From an uncultured Pelagibacteraceae bacterium (GTDB lineage Bacteria > Pseudomonadota > Alphaproteobacteria > Pelagibacterales > AG-422-B15), in NCBI GenBank assembly GCA_905182145.1, contig CAJJAN010000016.1, forward strand, positions 1 through 39,054: DNA of 39,054 nt, given 5' to 3'. The notes beneath the pieces are model-generated. The model had not been told where the DNA came from and did not search any database. It saw only the letters and a list, made by a program, of their open reading frames with translations. The translations under genes were made by a program, and so were the position numbers. Shown here in pieces: positions 26,237 through 35,034 of this stretch. Position 1 is the stretch's first letter, and each line of letters begins with the position of its first letter.

Positions 26237-27089
26237 CAGACTTTTTTACCATATAGATGGAGTGAATAAAAATAATAAATACTATAAATATAGCTCCTAT
26301 AATAGTATTTTGGGTTGGTATTTCATCAATAAACCACCAAACCCAAATTGGCCCTAATGCTGTTTCCAGTAGAAAAAACAATCCTACTTCTGAGGCTGAA
26401 ATAAATCTTGGGGCAAATGTTATTAAAATAAACGAGAATCCAACCGTAAAGATCATCAGGAATATATATGATAAATCTACTCCACCAATTACAAAGCTAG
26501 TCAAAAGCATTGATGAAATTACAGCTGTTATTAATTTACCCATCACATAAGAAGGTATAAAATTTTTATCTGCAGCAGATCTTATGACCACAAGGCTACT
26601 AGCGACAGAAACTGCTGTTAATATTCCAAAAATATCTCCTAAGATTCTTCCCGAACCAATTGAGTCATAGAATATAAATATGACTGCCAGTAAACATAAA
26701 AATATGGCAGCGTTTGTAAAAAAATCTAATCGCTCACGAAGAAAAATAAATGAAATAATTGCAGCTATTAATGGAACTAAACTCACCATTACTAATGCAT
26801 TGGCTACATTAGTGTTCTGTAGCGCTAGAATAAAAAAAATATTACTACCAACAATAAAAATAGAATTTAATAAACCGAGTTTGCCCGCATTAAAAAAAAA
26901 CTTGAAGAAGTTTTTTCTAGCATAAGCAATTAAACATAATAATAAAAAAATACCTGGTATTAAACTTCGATAAAATAATAAACTCCAAGTATCTATTGTA
27001 ATTAGCCTAATCAATAAACTGTCTGGAGTTAAAAGCATAACGCCAGCAAAAGCTAATAGGATACCTTTTTGATGATTAGTTAGTGTCAT
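26229..27089 (-). CDS. EamA/DMT-superfamily transporter
   Basis: A 286-residue membrane protein with about ten helices in two EamA repeats. The first repeat starts at GILLAFAGVMLLTPDSLLIR (residues 9-28) and ends at ISFIFLRERLDF, the second with a conserved LFFLLETALGPIWVWW motif near residue 240. The substrate is unknown. It is not the same protein as the EamA at 2268-3185. It lies downstream of tRNA-Arg and overlaps the M48 gene by 8 bases, suggesting co-transcription. Confidence 0.87.
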   Translation of the reverse strand: MTLTNHQKGILLAFAGVMLLTPDSLLIRLITIDTWSLLFYRSLIPGIFLLLCLIAYARKNFFKFFFNAGKLGLLNSIFIVGSNIFFILALQNTNVANALVMVSLVPLIAAIISFIFLRERLDFFTNAAIFLCLLAVIFIFYDSIGSGRILGDIFGILTAVSVASSLVVIRSAADKNFIPSYVMGKLITAVISSMLLTSFVIGGVDLSYIFLMIFTVGFSFILITFAPRFISASEVGLFFLLETALGPIWVWWFIDEIPTQNTIIGAIFIVFIIFIHSIYMVKKSDG

Positions 27090-27115
27090 ATAGTTTTAAA
27101 TTATTTTTATATTAG

Positions 27116-27192
27116 TGGTGCGCCGGAAGAGATTCGAACTCCTGACCCCCAGATTCGTAGTCTGGTGCTCTATCCAGCTGAGCCACCGGCGC
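27116..27192 (-). tRNA. tRNA-Arg (anticodon ACG), CCA encoded
   Basis: The minus strand folds into a clear cloverleaf. The acceptor stem is GCGCCGG/CCGGCGC, the D arm has GCTCAGCTGGATAGAGC, and the anticodon arm is CCAGA-CTACGAA-TCTGG with anticodon ACG. The T arm contains GTTCGAATC. Discriminator A is followed by a genomically encoded CCA (27116-27118), 77 bases in total. The ACG anticodon is normally edited to ICG by TadA to read CGU/CGC/CGA. It stands between the TVP38 gene and the EamA gene, all on the minus strand. Confidence 0.97.
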
Positions 27193-27223
27193 ACATAGAA
27201 TGGCTTAACTTACTTGATTGGAC

Positions 27224-27919
27224 TTAACTTAGAAATCTTTTTTTAATTATTTTATATATAACGGGTACTAAAACTATTGCGGCTACAACAAATATTGGCA
27301 TTAGATAGCTTGAGTCCAATAACATAGAGCTATTAAATTCTTTTGCTTCAACAATATCATTAATACCACTGCCTATGCTGACCAGAATGTAGGCCCAAGG
27401 TATAACTCCGAATATTGTCGCTATAAAATAGTCTCTAAGCTTCATATCAAAAATTGCAGGAAGTAAATTTTGAATTCCAAACGGGATCCCCCCAATAATT
27501 CTTATAAACAACAAGTAACTAATAGCATTGGAATTAAAGCCTTCTTTGATTTTATCAAAACGATGACCTAATCGTTTAGTAAAAAAGCTCTTAAAAAAAT
27601 ATCTAGCGTATGTGAATACAATCATGGCACCAATAGTTTCGCCTATTATGGCAATAGCTAAACCATTATAAAAGCCAAAATAAAACCCAGCCAAAATGAC
27701 GACAGGAGATGCAAATCCCATCACGGCAATGTTTATGGTTAACACTAAGGTGGTAATTAAAATGGCAAAAACTGGCTTCTCAGCTATAAATTCCCTAAAA
27801 AAACCGTTCTGAGTGACTATGAATTCCATTGAGATGGGGTTATTATTTCCTATGAAATAAATCGCAAAAACAGCGATAATACTGAATATTACCCAATAAA
27901 TTGATTTTTTCTTAAACAT
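27224..27919 (-). CDS. TVP38/TMEM64 (VTT-domain) membrane protein
   Basis: I choose the ATG at 27919 (MFKKKSIYWVIFSI), not the track start at 28024, because the longer version would overlap rpmH and its promoter on the other strand. The resulting 231 residues have about five membrane helices and the VTT-domain pattern: GFASPVVILAGFYFGFYNGLAIAIIG (quoted as GFYFGFYNGLAIAI), ARYFFKSFF, and RIIGGIPFGIQNLLPAIFDM. DedA/TVP38 proteins are linked to lipid scrambling or flippase activity and membrane homeostasis. The gene is divergent from rpmH and upstream of tRNA-Arg. Confidence 0.87.
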   Translation of the reverse strand: MFKKKSIYWVIFSIIAVFAIYFIGNNNPISMEFIVTQNGFFREFIAEKPVFAILITTLVLTINIAVMGFASPVVILAGFYFGFYNGLAIAIIGETIGAMIVFTYARYFFKSFFTKRLGHRFDKIKEGFNSNAISYLLFIRIIGGIPFGIQNLLPAIFDMKLRDYFIATIFGVIPWAYILVSIGSGINDIVEAKEFNSSMLLDSSYLMPIFVVAAIVLVPVIYKIIKKRFLS

Positions 27920-27943
27920 AATTTTTGTGACTTTTAATACTAT

Positions 27944-27972
27944 TTGACTATCTATAGTTTGCAATTTATAAC
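27944..27972 (+). promoter_or_regulatory. Probable sigma-70 promoter of the rpmH operon
   Basis: TTGACT (27944-27949) and TATAAC (27967-27972) are separated by an ideal 17 bp and lie 30 bp before the rpmH ATG (28003), predicting a leader of about 24 bases. It is the cleanest -35/-10 pair I found in the window, and it fits a highly expressed ribosomal protein gene. Confidence 0.65.
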
Positions 27973-28002
27973 GCATTCCACAAGTAAAAATTATTAAATA
28001 AA

Positions 28003-28137
28003 ATGAAAAGAACATTTCAACCATCTAATATAGTAAAAAAACACAGGCATGGGTTCAGAGCAAGATCTGGCACAAAAAGTGGTAGAATTATCCTTGCACG
28101 CCGCCGCGCTAAAGGCAGAAAAGAACTTTCTGCTTAA
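28003..28137 (+). CDS. rpmH: 50S ribosomal protein L34
   Basis: This 44-residue gene is too short for the ORF track. It reads [18 protein letters not shown], then [10 protein letters not shown] and an [12 protein letters not shown] tail, the standard L34 sequence. It is a basic ribosomal protein of the large subunit. It heads the rpmH-rnpA-yidD-yidC cluster typical of bacteria, with rnpA 16 bp downstream, and is preceded by a strong promoter. Confidence 0.98.
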   Translation: MKRTFQPSNIVKKHRHGFRARSGTKSGRIILARRRAKGRKELSA

Positions 28138-28153
28138 TACTATATGAAGCTTG

Positions 28154-28486
28154 ATGGCTACTCTTCAAACACTCAAAACATCAAAAGACTTTCAAGCTGC
28201 TAAAAATGGTAAATTTTTAAGAAGTAGTTCGTTTCTTTTACAAGCATTAAAGGTAACTGATGAAAATATAATAAAAGTTGGCTATACCGTTACAAAACAA
28301 AATGGTAACGCCGTTATAAGAAATAGAATAAAAAGAAGATTAAGACAAATTGTTGCAGATGTGATTCACGACCATGGTAAAAATAGTTGGAATTATGTTT
28401 TAATAGGAAAGAAAAATATTATTACTGAAGACTTTGAAGTACTTAAAAAAGAATTTAAAACCGCACTAACAAAAATACACAAATGA
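28154..28486 (+). CDS. rnpA: Ribonuclease P protein component
   Basis: A basic protein of 110 residues that assists the RNase P RNA in maturing tRNA 5' ends. The conserved RNR core is present as NAVIRNRIKRRLRQ (about 55-68), together with VGYTVTKQNGNA before it. The track starts one codon earlier at a TTG; the ATG at 28154 is the likelier start. Its 3' end overlaps yidD by 4 bases (ATGA at 28483-28486), so the two are coupled. Confidence 0.95.
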   Translation: MATLQTLKTSKDFQAAKNGKFLRSSSFLLQALKVTDENIIKVGYTVTKQNGNAVIRNRIKRRLRQIVADVIHDHGKNSWNYVLIGKKNIITEDFEVLKKEFKTALTKIHK

Positions 28487-28719
28487 ACATATTTAAAAAT
28501 TTATTAGTTTTGATAATTATCGGCTACCAAAGATTAGTGTCACCCTATTTTCCATCTTCATGTCGATTTGATCCTACTTGTTCACATTATGCCAAAGAAG
28601 CAATTCAAACTCATGGTGTATTCAAGGGTACCTACATAAGTGTCAAACGTATTGCAAAATGTCATCCCATTAAATTATTAGGTGGATCTGAAGGCTATGA
28701 TCCAGTACCAAAGAAATAA
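28483..28719 (+). CDS. yidD: YidD membrane protein insertion efficiency factor
   Basis: A 78-residue member of the YidD (DUF37) family with the conserved cysteines in SSCRFDPTCSHYAKEA and a third in AKCHP. The pattern RLVSPYFP leads in and GYDPVP closes the protein. It is membrane-associated and promotes YidC-dependent insertion. The start overlaps rnpA and the stop is 5 bp before yidC. Confidence 0.96.
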   Translation: MNIFKNLLVLIIIGYQRLVSPYFPSSCRFDPTCSHYAKEAIQTHGVFKGTYISVKRIAKCHPIKLLGGSEGYDPVPKK

Positions 28720-28724
28720 TAATT

Positions 28725-30434
28725 ATGGATACTAAAAATATTATATTAGCCACAGCCCTCTCAGTTGGAATCTTGTTGTTATGGAGTGTTTACTTTGATC
28801 CACCAATGATTCCAGAAGAAACTGCAACCATCCAACAATCAGAAGTTGCCAACTCCGAGTCAAATCTTGGTCTTGGAACTTTAGATGAGTCATTAAAAAT
28901 TATTGAAGAACCAGAAATGTTATCTGTGGAAGATAGTATTTCAGACTCGCCAAGAATAGAGATTAATACGCCTGGAATTTCAGGATCAATTAGACTTAAT
29001 GGTCTAATAATTGATGATATAACTCTAAAAGCATACCAAGAAACTCTAGATAAAGACTCAGCTAATATTAGATTTTTAAGCCCACTCAAAACCGGCAATG
29101 GCCACGAGGTTTCATTTGGTTGGATACAAGCTAAGAATAGTGACTTTGATATTCCAAACAGAAATACTCCGTGGAAGCTCACAGGTTATAACAATGTATT
29201 AACCCTTGAAAGCCCGCTTACATTTGAATGGAAAAATGATACTGGACAAACATTTCAATCAACAATCGCACTAAGTGATGAATATTTATTTGAGATCACC
29301 CAGAACATTATAAATAATGGCACGAATAGTATTATTGTTAATAACGCAGCAAAAATTACTCGTGAAAGTACGCCTGACTTATCGGGCATGTTTATTCTAC
29401 ATGAGGGTCTAGTTGGTGTTCTTGATGAAAAATTAGAACAAATTGATTATGATGATTTGGCTGATGATAAAGTTTATAACTTTGATAGTAATAATGGTTG
29501 GTTAGGTTTTACAGATAAATACTGGTTAACAGCCTTAATTCCAGAACAAGGTGAATCTTTTAAAGGAATATTTAGTTACGATAATAATTATACTGCTTAC
29601 TTTCGTAGTCAAGATTCAACAATCGTAAATGCTGGCAGTTCATATGAAACATCGAGTAATATTTTTATTGGCGCTAAAGAAGCTGAAGTAATCGATGCTT
29701 ATCAAGAAGAGTATGGGTTTTATAACTTTGATCTCTCAATAGACTGGGGTTGGTTTTATTTTTTAACTAAACCTTTATTTTATATTATCTACTACTTGTT
29801 TGATCTAACGGGTAATTTTGGGGTTGCGATTATTATTTTAACAGCAATGACGCGAATATTATTTTTCCCACTAGCCAACTGGTCATTTGTTTCAATGGCT
29901 AAAATGAAAAAATTACAGCCTGAAATGACAAGGCTGAAAGAGTTGCATAAAGATGATCGTCAACAACAACAGCAAGCGTTGATGACATTATATAAAAAAG
30001 AAAAAGTAAATCCTGTTTCGGGCTGTTTACCAATTCTAATTCAAATACCATTCTTCTTTGCTATTTATAAGATGTTATTCGTTTCACTAGAGATGCGTCA
30101 TGCACCATTTTTTGGATGGATTCAGGACTTATCAGCTAAAGATCCAACATCACTATTCAATCTCTTTGGTCTGATCCCTTGGGATCCACCATCATTTCTT
30201 GTAATAGGAGTTTGGCCAATCTTAATGGGTCTAACTATGTACATCCAACAAAAGCTTAATCCAGCACCACCAGATCCAATTCAAGCGAAGATCTTTATGT
30301 TCTTCCCATTCTTCATTACTGTCTTGTTATCACAGTTTGCAGCAGGACTTGTAATCTATTGGACAACTAACAACTTGTTATCAATTATTCAGCAGTGGGT
30401 TATTGTCCGCCGCACTAACATAAAAACTAATTAA
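28725..30434 (+). CDS. yidC: Membrane protein insertase YidC
   Basis: A 569-residue Oxa1/YidC insertase that places and folds inner-membrane proteins, alone or with SecYEG. It has an N-terminal signal-anchor helix (ILATALSVGILLLWSVYF), a periplasmic beta-sandwich domain of about residues 60-340, then a five-helix insertase core beginning near ITKPLFYIIYY. The core shows the cytoplasmic loop KMKKLQPEMTRLKELH and the conserved GCLPILIQIPFFFAIY. The last helix ends near QQWVIVRR. The next gene, argB, starts 5 bp later with no engB between. Confidence 0.96.
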   Translation: MDTKNIILATALSVGILLLWSVYFDPPMIPEETATIQQSEVANSESNLGLGTLDESLKIIEEPEMLSVEDSISDSPRIEINTPGISGSIRLNGLIIDDITLKAYQETLDKDSANIRFLSPLKTGNGHEVSFGWIQAKNSDFDIPNRNTPWKLTGYNNVLTLESPLTFEWKNDTGQTFQSTIALSDEYLFEITQNIINNGTNSIIVNNAAKITRESTPDLSGMFILHEGLVGVLDEKLEQIDYDDLADDKVYNFDSNNGWLGFTDKYWLTALIPEQGESFKGIFSYDNNYTAYFRSQDSTIVNAGSSYETSSNIFIGAKEAEVIDAYQEEYGFYNFDLSIDWGWFYFLTKPLFYIIYYLFDLTGNFGVAIIILTAMTRILFFPLANWSFVSMAKMKKLQPEMTRLKELHKDDRQQQQQALMTLYKKEKVNPVSGCLPILIQIPFFFAIYKMLFVSLEMRHAPFFGWIQDLSAKDPTSLFNLFGLIPWDPPSFLVIGVWPILMGLTMYIQQKLNPAPPDPIQAKIFMFFPFFITVLLSQFAAGLVIYWTTNNLLSIIQQWVIVRRTNIKTN

Positions 30435-30439
30435 TCATC

Positions 30440-31330
30440 ATGGGTAGTAACGTAGATATTGCTCAACAAAGAGCAAAAGTTTTGAATTATCTTTGGCCTC
30501 AAGGAAAAGCATTTCATAAACAAGCTTTAGACTTTGCCAATTTTTATCAGAGTAAAATTATTGTTATAAAATATGGTGGCTTTGCACTTAGTAACCAAAA
30601 AATTGTAAAATCATTTGCAAGAAACATTTCATTATTCAATCAGTTAGGATTAAAAATTGTCATCGTTCATGGTGGTGGTCCCCAAATTGAAAAAGAGATG
30701 TTAAAGCAAAAAATTAAAGATCAAGAGTATCAAGGCTTGCGTGTTACTACGAAGCGTATCTTAAGTATTGTTAAAAGAATTGTTGGTCGAGAACTTAATC
30801 CAATGATTGTAAGTAATATTAACCAATGTGGTGGTTCTGCAAAATCAATTAATGGTATTACTAAAAAGATTATTGGTGCCAAAAAAATGTTGAATGGAAA
30901 AATTGGTTTTGTTGGTACACCTACTAGTCTAGATAAAAATTATATTTTAGATTTATTAAAACAAGGTATCGTTCCAGTAATCTCACCATTAGGTTTTGAT
31001 AATGCTGGCAATACTTATAATATTAATGCCGATACAGCAGCAGGCTATGTTGCAGAAAAATTGAAAGCTGAAAGACTTATCCTGTTAACAGATGTGGTCG
31101 GTGTTTTAGATAATAAAAAGAGATTAATAGCTGAGCTAGATGAAAAAAAAGCCTCAAAATTTATAAAAAATGGTACAATAAAAGGTGGAATGCTGCCAAA
31201 AATAAAAACATGCTTCAACATTATTAAAAAAGGCGTTAAGGGTGTTGTTATTATTGATGGCCGTAATCCAAACGCAACAGTATTAGAGCTATTTACTAAA
31301 AAAGGTGCTGGAACATTAATTTCAAAATAA
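30440..31330 (+). CDS. argB: Acetylglutamate kinase
   Basis: A 296-residue amino acid kinase that phosphorylates N-acetylglutamate in arginine synthesis. The nucleotide-binding and substrate loops are [10 protein letters not shown] (about 36-45), [13 protein letters not shown] and [26 protein letters not shown] (quoted in part: [13 protein letters not shown]). The C-terminal site is [16 protein letters not shown]. The first 30 residues, with a helix before the kinase fold, follow the alphaproteobacterial arginine-sensitive type, so feedback inhibition by arginine is possible. It is 5 bp after yidC and 14 bp before dapD. Confidence 0.94.
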   Translation: MGSNVDIAQQRAKVLNYLWPQGKAFHKQALDFANFYQSKIIVIKYGGFALSNQKIVKSFARNISLFNQLGLKIVIVHGGGPQIEKEMLKQKIKDQEYQGLRVTTKRILSIVKRIVGRELNPMIVSNINQCGGSAKSINGITKKIIGAKKMLNGKIGFVGTPTSLDKNYILDLLKQGIVPVISPLGFDNAGNTYNINADTAAGYVAEKLKAERLILLTDVVGVLDNKKRLIAELDEKKASKFIKNGTIKGGMLPKIKTCFNIIKKGVKGVVIIDGRNPNATVLELFTKKGAGTLISK

Positions 31331-31344
31331 TAAGGACTATTAAA

Positions 31345-32166
31345 ATGGATACTACTGAGACTAAAAACTTTATAGAAACTGCTTGGGATAATATTGCTAA
31401 TCTAGATGCAACAGATGCTGAGTTAATTAAACATGTTAATAGCACTATCGGCCTAGTAGATAATGGCTCAATCCGCGTTGCAGAAAAGCAAGGTGATGCA
31501 TGGATTGTAAATCAATGGATTAAAAAAGCAGTTCTATTATCATTTCGTTTAAATTCAAATAAGTTGATTCAAGGTCCATATACCACTTGGTACGATAAGG
31601 TTGAAGGCAAAACAACTAATTGGAGTGAAGATGATTGGAAGACAGCTGGTTATCGTCATGTGCCTAATGGTGTCGTGCGTAAAGGTTCATACATTGGAAA
31701 AAATGTTGTCCTGATGCCATCATTTGTAAATATTGGCGCTTATGTTGATGATGGAACCATGGTGGATACGTGGACTACTGTTGGTTCATGTGCACAAATA
31801 GGAAAGAATTGCCACCTCTCAGGTGGAGTTGGAATTGGTGGCGTCTTAGAACCATTGCAAGCTAACCCAGTTATTATTGAAGACAATTGTTTTGTCGGCG
31901 CTAGATCAGAAGTTGCTGAAGGTGTTATCGTGCGTGAAGGATCTGTAATATCAATGGGTGTATATCTTGGTGCCTCTACTAAAATTATAAATCGTGAAAC
32001 AGGTGAAATAACTTATGGTGAAGTACCTGCCTACTCAGTAATTGTTCCTGGTAACCTACCGAATAAAGATCCATCAAAACCAGGGTTATATTGTGCTGTA
32101 ATTGTTAAAACAGTTGATGCCCAAACACGATCTAAAACTTCTATTAATGATCTATTAAGGGAATAG
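31345..32166 (+). CDS. dapD: Tetrahydrodipicolinate N-succinyltransferase
   Basis: A 273-residue left-handed beta-helix acyltransferase that succinylates tetrahydrodipicolinate in lysine and peptidoglycan precursor synthesis. The hexapeptide repeats run from about [20 protein letters not shown] to [16 protein letters not shown]. Conserved DapD segments are [28 protein letters not shown] and the C-terminal PGNLPNKD. A Shine-Dalgarno AAGGAC lies before the ATG. dapE follows 6 bp later, giving the two consecutive succinylase-pathway enzymes. Confidence 0.97.
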   Translation: MDTTETKNFIETAWDNIANLDATDAELIKHVNSTIGLVDNGSIRVAEKQGDAWIVNQWIKKAVLLSFRLNSNKLIQGPYTTWYDKVEGKTTNWSEDDWKTAGYRHVPNGVVRKGSYIGKNVVLMPSFVNIGAYVDDGTMVDTWTTVGSCAQIGKNCHLSGGVGIGGVLEPLQANPVIIEDNCFVGARSEVAEGVIVREGSVISMGVYLGASTKIINRETGEITYGEVPAYSVIVPGNLPNKDPSKPGLYCAVIVKTVDAQTRSKTSINDLLRE

Positions 32167-32172
32167 AAAAAA

Positions 32173-33333
32173 ATGTCTGCATCAAACATTGATCCAGTAA
32201 AACTTACTCAATCACTAATCTCATGCCCTAGTGTTACACCTACTGATGCCGGTGTATTACAAACACTGCAAGACCAGTTAGAAGAAATTGGCTTCAGGTG
32301 TACTCGAATGCCTTTTGAAGAAACCGGTACTGAAGCGGTTGATAATTTATTTGCTAGCTATGGTGAAGGCGCACCTCATTTATGTTTTGGTGGTCATACT
32401 GACGTTGTTCCTGTTGGTAATAGCGCTTCTTGGACCAATGATCCATTTGATGCTGTAATTAAAGATGGTAATTTATATGGTCGTGGCACCGCAGATATGA
32501 AGTCTGCTATTGCCGCATTTACTGCGGCTGCAAGTAATTTTATTAAAACTGGAGACTTCAAGGGTACTATAAGTTTGTTAATTACTAATGATGAAGAAGG
32601 CCCAGCAATAAATGGTACTCAAAAAGTTTTAGAGGCTATTACTAAAAATGGTGAAAAGATTGACTCGTGCATTGTTGGTGAACCTACATGCCCTGCTCAA
32701 CTAGGTGAAATGATCAAAATTGGTCGCCGTGGTAGTCTTACAACTAATATTTCAATCATTGGAATTCAAGGTCATGTAGCTTATCCGCAATGGACTTTAA
32801 ATCCCATTGATGCACTAACAAAAGTATTAAGTAAAATCGTAGACCTAAAATTAGATGAAGGTACTGAAGATTTTCCACCAACAAATATTGAGATTGTAAA
32901 AATTGATGCTGATAATACGGCTGATAATGTGGTGCCTCATTCGGCCACAGCTCAAATAAATATTCGTTATAACATTTTGCAAACAGAAGATGGTCTAATG
33001 AAGTTGCTTCAAGAGATAACTGACCAAGAACTATTAAATACTGAATATAAATCTACTATTGAGTTTAGAAACTCAGCTCAACCATTTTTGACTAAAGAAA
33101 GTGACTTTACCAAAAAGATTAAAGAAGCGGTTGATTTGGTCACTGGTTTAAATTCAGAATTTAGTACAACTGGTGGTACGAGTGATGCAAGATTTTTTAA
33201 AGATTATTGTGAAGTTGCAGAATTTGGTTTAGTTGGCTCTACAGCACATCAAGTTGATGAACATGTAGCAGTTAAAGATATTGAGAACTTGGCAAAAATT
33301 TATGAAGAAATTATTAAAAAGTATTTTAATTAA
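32173..33333 (+). CDS. dapE: Succinyl-diaminopimelate desuccinylase
   Basis: A 386-residue M20 metallopeptidase-family enzyme that removes succinate from N-succinyl-LL-diaminopimelate. The metal ligands and catalytic residues are in FGGHTDVVPVG (about 73-83), GRGTADMKSAIAAF, TNDEEGPAINGT, GEPTCPAQLG and the dimerisation-domain GRRGSLTTN; GGTSDARF is near residue 338. It follows dapD in the same operon. Its stop overlaps the DUF3299 stop by four bases (33330-33333). Confidence 0.95.
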   Translation: MSASNIDPVKLTQSLISCPSVTPTDAGVLQTLQDQLEEIGFRCTRMPFEETGTEAVDNLFASYGEGAPHLCFGGHTDVVPVGNSASWTNDPFDAVIKDGNLYGRGTADMKSAIAAFTAAASNFIKTGDFKGTISLLITNDEEGPAINGTQKVLEAITKNGEKIDSCIVGEPTCPAQLGEMIKIGRRGSLTTNISIIGIQGHVAYPQWTLNPIDALTKVLSKIVDLKLDEGTEDFPPTNIEIVKIDADNTADNVVPHSATAQINIRYNILQTEDGLMKLLQEITDQELLNTEYKSTIEFRNSAQPFLTKESDFTKKIKEAVDLVTGLNSEFSTTGGTSDARFFKDYCEVAEFGLVGSTAHQVDEHVAVKDIENLAKIYEEIIKKYFN

Positions 33334-33785
33334 TAATCATAAAATTCAATTTTATCTGCACTAATTTCATAGCCAGTTTCCGCCCATTCATTTGTTTGAA
33401 TTTTAACAATTATTTCTCCGGTAACCCATACAGGCTCCCATAAAGTCATTGTATCCCAAGGCTTGTCTGTTGTGACATAAACTAGCTGGTTAGGTGGCGG
33501 TGGTGGCACATGAATGCATGCACCAACATACGGCACCAACATAAATTCAGTTACGCCAGTGCCTGAATAATCTAATGGAACTATGTACCCAGGTATTTTA
33601 ACTATTTTGCCATCTAACTTTTTATTAAATTTAACTTCACCTGATGTGAAAATAGCAGTCCAGGGTATGAGGTCATGCCATCCTATTTCATTTTTATCTA
33701 TAGAATAAGAATTTGAATTAATTAAGATTAGTAGTGAAAAACTAAATGTTAATTTTTTTATTAAATTAAAAAATCTATGTATCAT
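33330..33785 (-). CDS. DUF3299 family exported protein
   Basis: A 151-residue protein with a hydrophobic N-terminal signal (LTFSFSLLILINSNSYS). The DUF3299 signature is clear: IPGYIVPLDYSG, then TEFMLVPYVGACIHVPPPPPNQ, quoted as VPYVGACIHVPPPPPNQ, with Cys and His side by side. The family has no established biochemical role; it is often found by ABC-type metal or lipid systems. It is the last gene of the zrg-like operon, starting by a 4-bp ATGA overlap with the permease. In Vibrio the Zn-regulated zrgABCDE locus is a remembered parallel; I cannot say which letter this protein would be. Confidence 0.85.
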   Translation of the reverse strand: MIHRFFNLIKKLTFSFSLLILINSNSYSIDKNEIGWHDLIPWTAIFTSGEVKFNKKLDGKIVKIPGYIVPLDYSGTGVTEFMLVPYVGACIHVPPPPPNQLVYVTTDKPWDTMTLWEPVWVTGEIIVKIQTNEWAETGYEISADKIEFYDY

Positions 33786-35032
33786 ATTTTTATCGTCATA
33801 CCATCATTTATTGAAAACCAATATGCTCTTATTGCTGGTATTAAGCTCACTAGCATTGCAGATAATATAAATAATATAAAAATATAAATATCCTTTAAAG
33901 ACAACATCTCAATTGTTACTAATATCCCATAAGTACTATCAATCCATGGTTGCAGTATATATAGCAAGATAAATAGTAGAAAAGTACTCACCATAACGCT
34001 TAAACTAGAAATAATAAATGCTTCGAGCATAAGTAATCCTATTACTATTTTAGGTGATGCACCCATTGCTCTCCAAATCGCCATTTCACGTCTTCTTTCA
34101 CTTAAACTAGAAAAAATAATTGCAGCCATTCCAATTAAAGTTGTAAATATAACTACCATAGATATTCCTAATAATAAGTTTTCAACAATACTTACAATTC
34201 TCCATAATTCTTGTAAAGCAACCCCAGGTAAGATTGAACTTAATGCCTCTTCAGAGTATTCATTAATCCATCGTTGAAGTTGAAAAATCTGTAATTTTGA
34301 ATTTACCCCTATCAACACAGCAGTTATATTTGAAGGTGCTAAATCCATTCTTCGAATTTGTTCTACAGGGGTCTCTTGTCCAGGGATTTTTGCACCACTT
34401 GACCAATCTATATGAATAGCTTCGATTGCTTCTAAGCTAACAATGATTGTATTATCTACTGGCGTTCCTGTTTTAGCAAGTATACCCGACACTTTAAAAG
34501 GCTGATCATCATGTTCTGTAAAGGACCTTAAGCCATGAGATACAATTATAGGAGTATTAATATTGTATCCTAATTTTTCTGCGACACCGGAACCTATAAC
34601 AACATCATATAGATCTGAAAAATATTTACCATTTTCGATTTTTAAAGATTGATCTCCTCTGTATTTATATCTTTTAAAAAAATCTTCATTTGTACCCATA
34701 ACTCTAAATTCTTTATGACTATCACCAAGAGAAATTGGCACTGACCAATCAACCTCATCTCTTTTGATAATATCTTCATAGCTTTCCCAAGTTATATTGT
34801 TCGTTGCATTTCCAATTCTAAATACAGAATATAGAAGAAGTTGTACTGATCCAGTTCTTGAACCTACAATTAAATCAGTTTGTGATATTGTATTTGTAAA
34901 ACTTGTATAAGCAGAAGCTCTTAATTTTTCAACACTTAGATAAAGCATTAAAGATAATGAAATTGCAAAAACAGTCATGCTTACGGTTAGAAGTCTTGCA
35001 TAAAGTGAACTGATTGTTAATTTTAATAACAC
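33782..35032 (-). CDS. FtsX/MacB-type ABC transporter permease (Zrg-like)
   Basis: A 416-residue permease. An N-terminal helix follows SLYARLLTVSMTVFAISL, a large extracytoplasmic domain spans about residues 40-270, and three helices close the protein, with the cytoplasmic motif SSLSERRREMAIWRAMGASP between the second and third (coupling region). This is the FtsX/LolCE/MacB topology. It begins with a GTG codon at 35032, 2 bp after the ATPase stop, and has a GAGAGG site just upstream. It is linked to the DUF2796 gene, so zinc-related transport or export across the envelope is inferred; direct transport is not shown. Confidence 0.87.
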   Translation of the reverse strand: MLLKLTISSLYARLLTVSMTVFAISLSLMLYLSVEKLRASAYTSFTNTISQTDLIVGSRTGSVQLLLYSVFRIGNATNNITWESYEDIIKRDEVDWSVPISLGDSHKEFRVMGTNEDFFKRYKYRGDQSLKIENGKYFSDLYDVVIGSGVAEKLGYNINTPIIVSHGLRSFTEHDDQPFKVSGILAKTGTPVDNTIIVSLEAIEAIHIDWSSGAKIPGQETPVEQIRRMDLAPSNITAVLIGVNSKLQIFQLQRWINEYSEEALSSILPGVALQELWRIVSIVENLLLGISMVVIFTTLIGMAAIIFSSLSERRREMAIWRAMGASPKIVIGLLMLEAFIISSLSVMVSTFLLFILLYILQPWIDSTYGILVTIEMLSLKDIYIFILFILSAMLVSLIPAIRAYWFSINDGMTIKI

Positions 35033-35034
35033 GC

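Noticed and set aside
27116-27192. tRNA-Arg as an integration site
   Set aside because: No integrase, duplicated tRNA end or foreign-looking gene lies beside it; the neighbours are ordinary chromosomal genes.
27920-28024. Upstream extension of the TVP38 protein to 28024
   Set aside because: It overlaps rpmH and its promoter on the other strand, and the extra residues show no family similarity; the ATG at 27919 begins the usual first helix.
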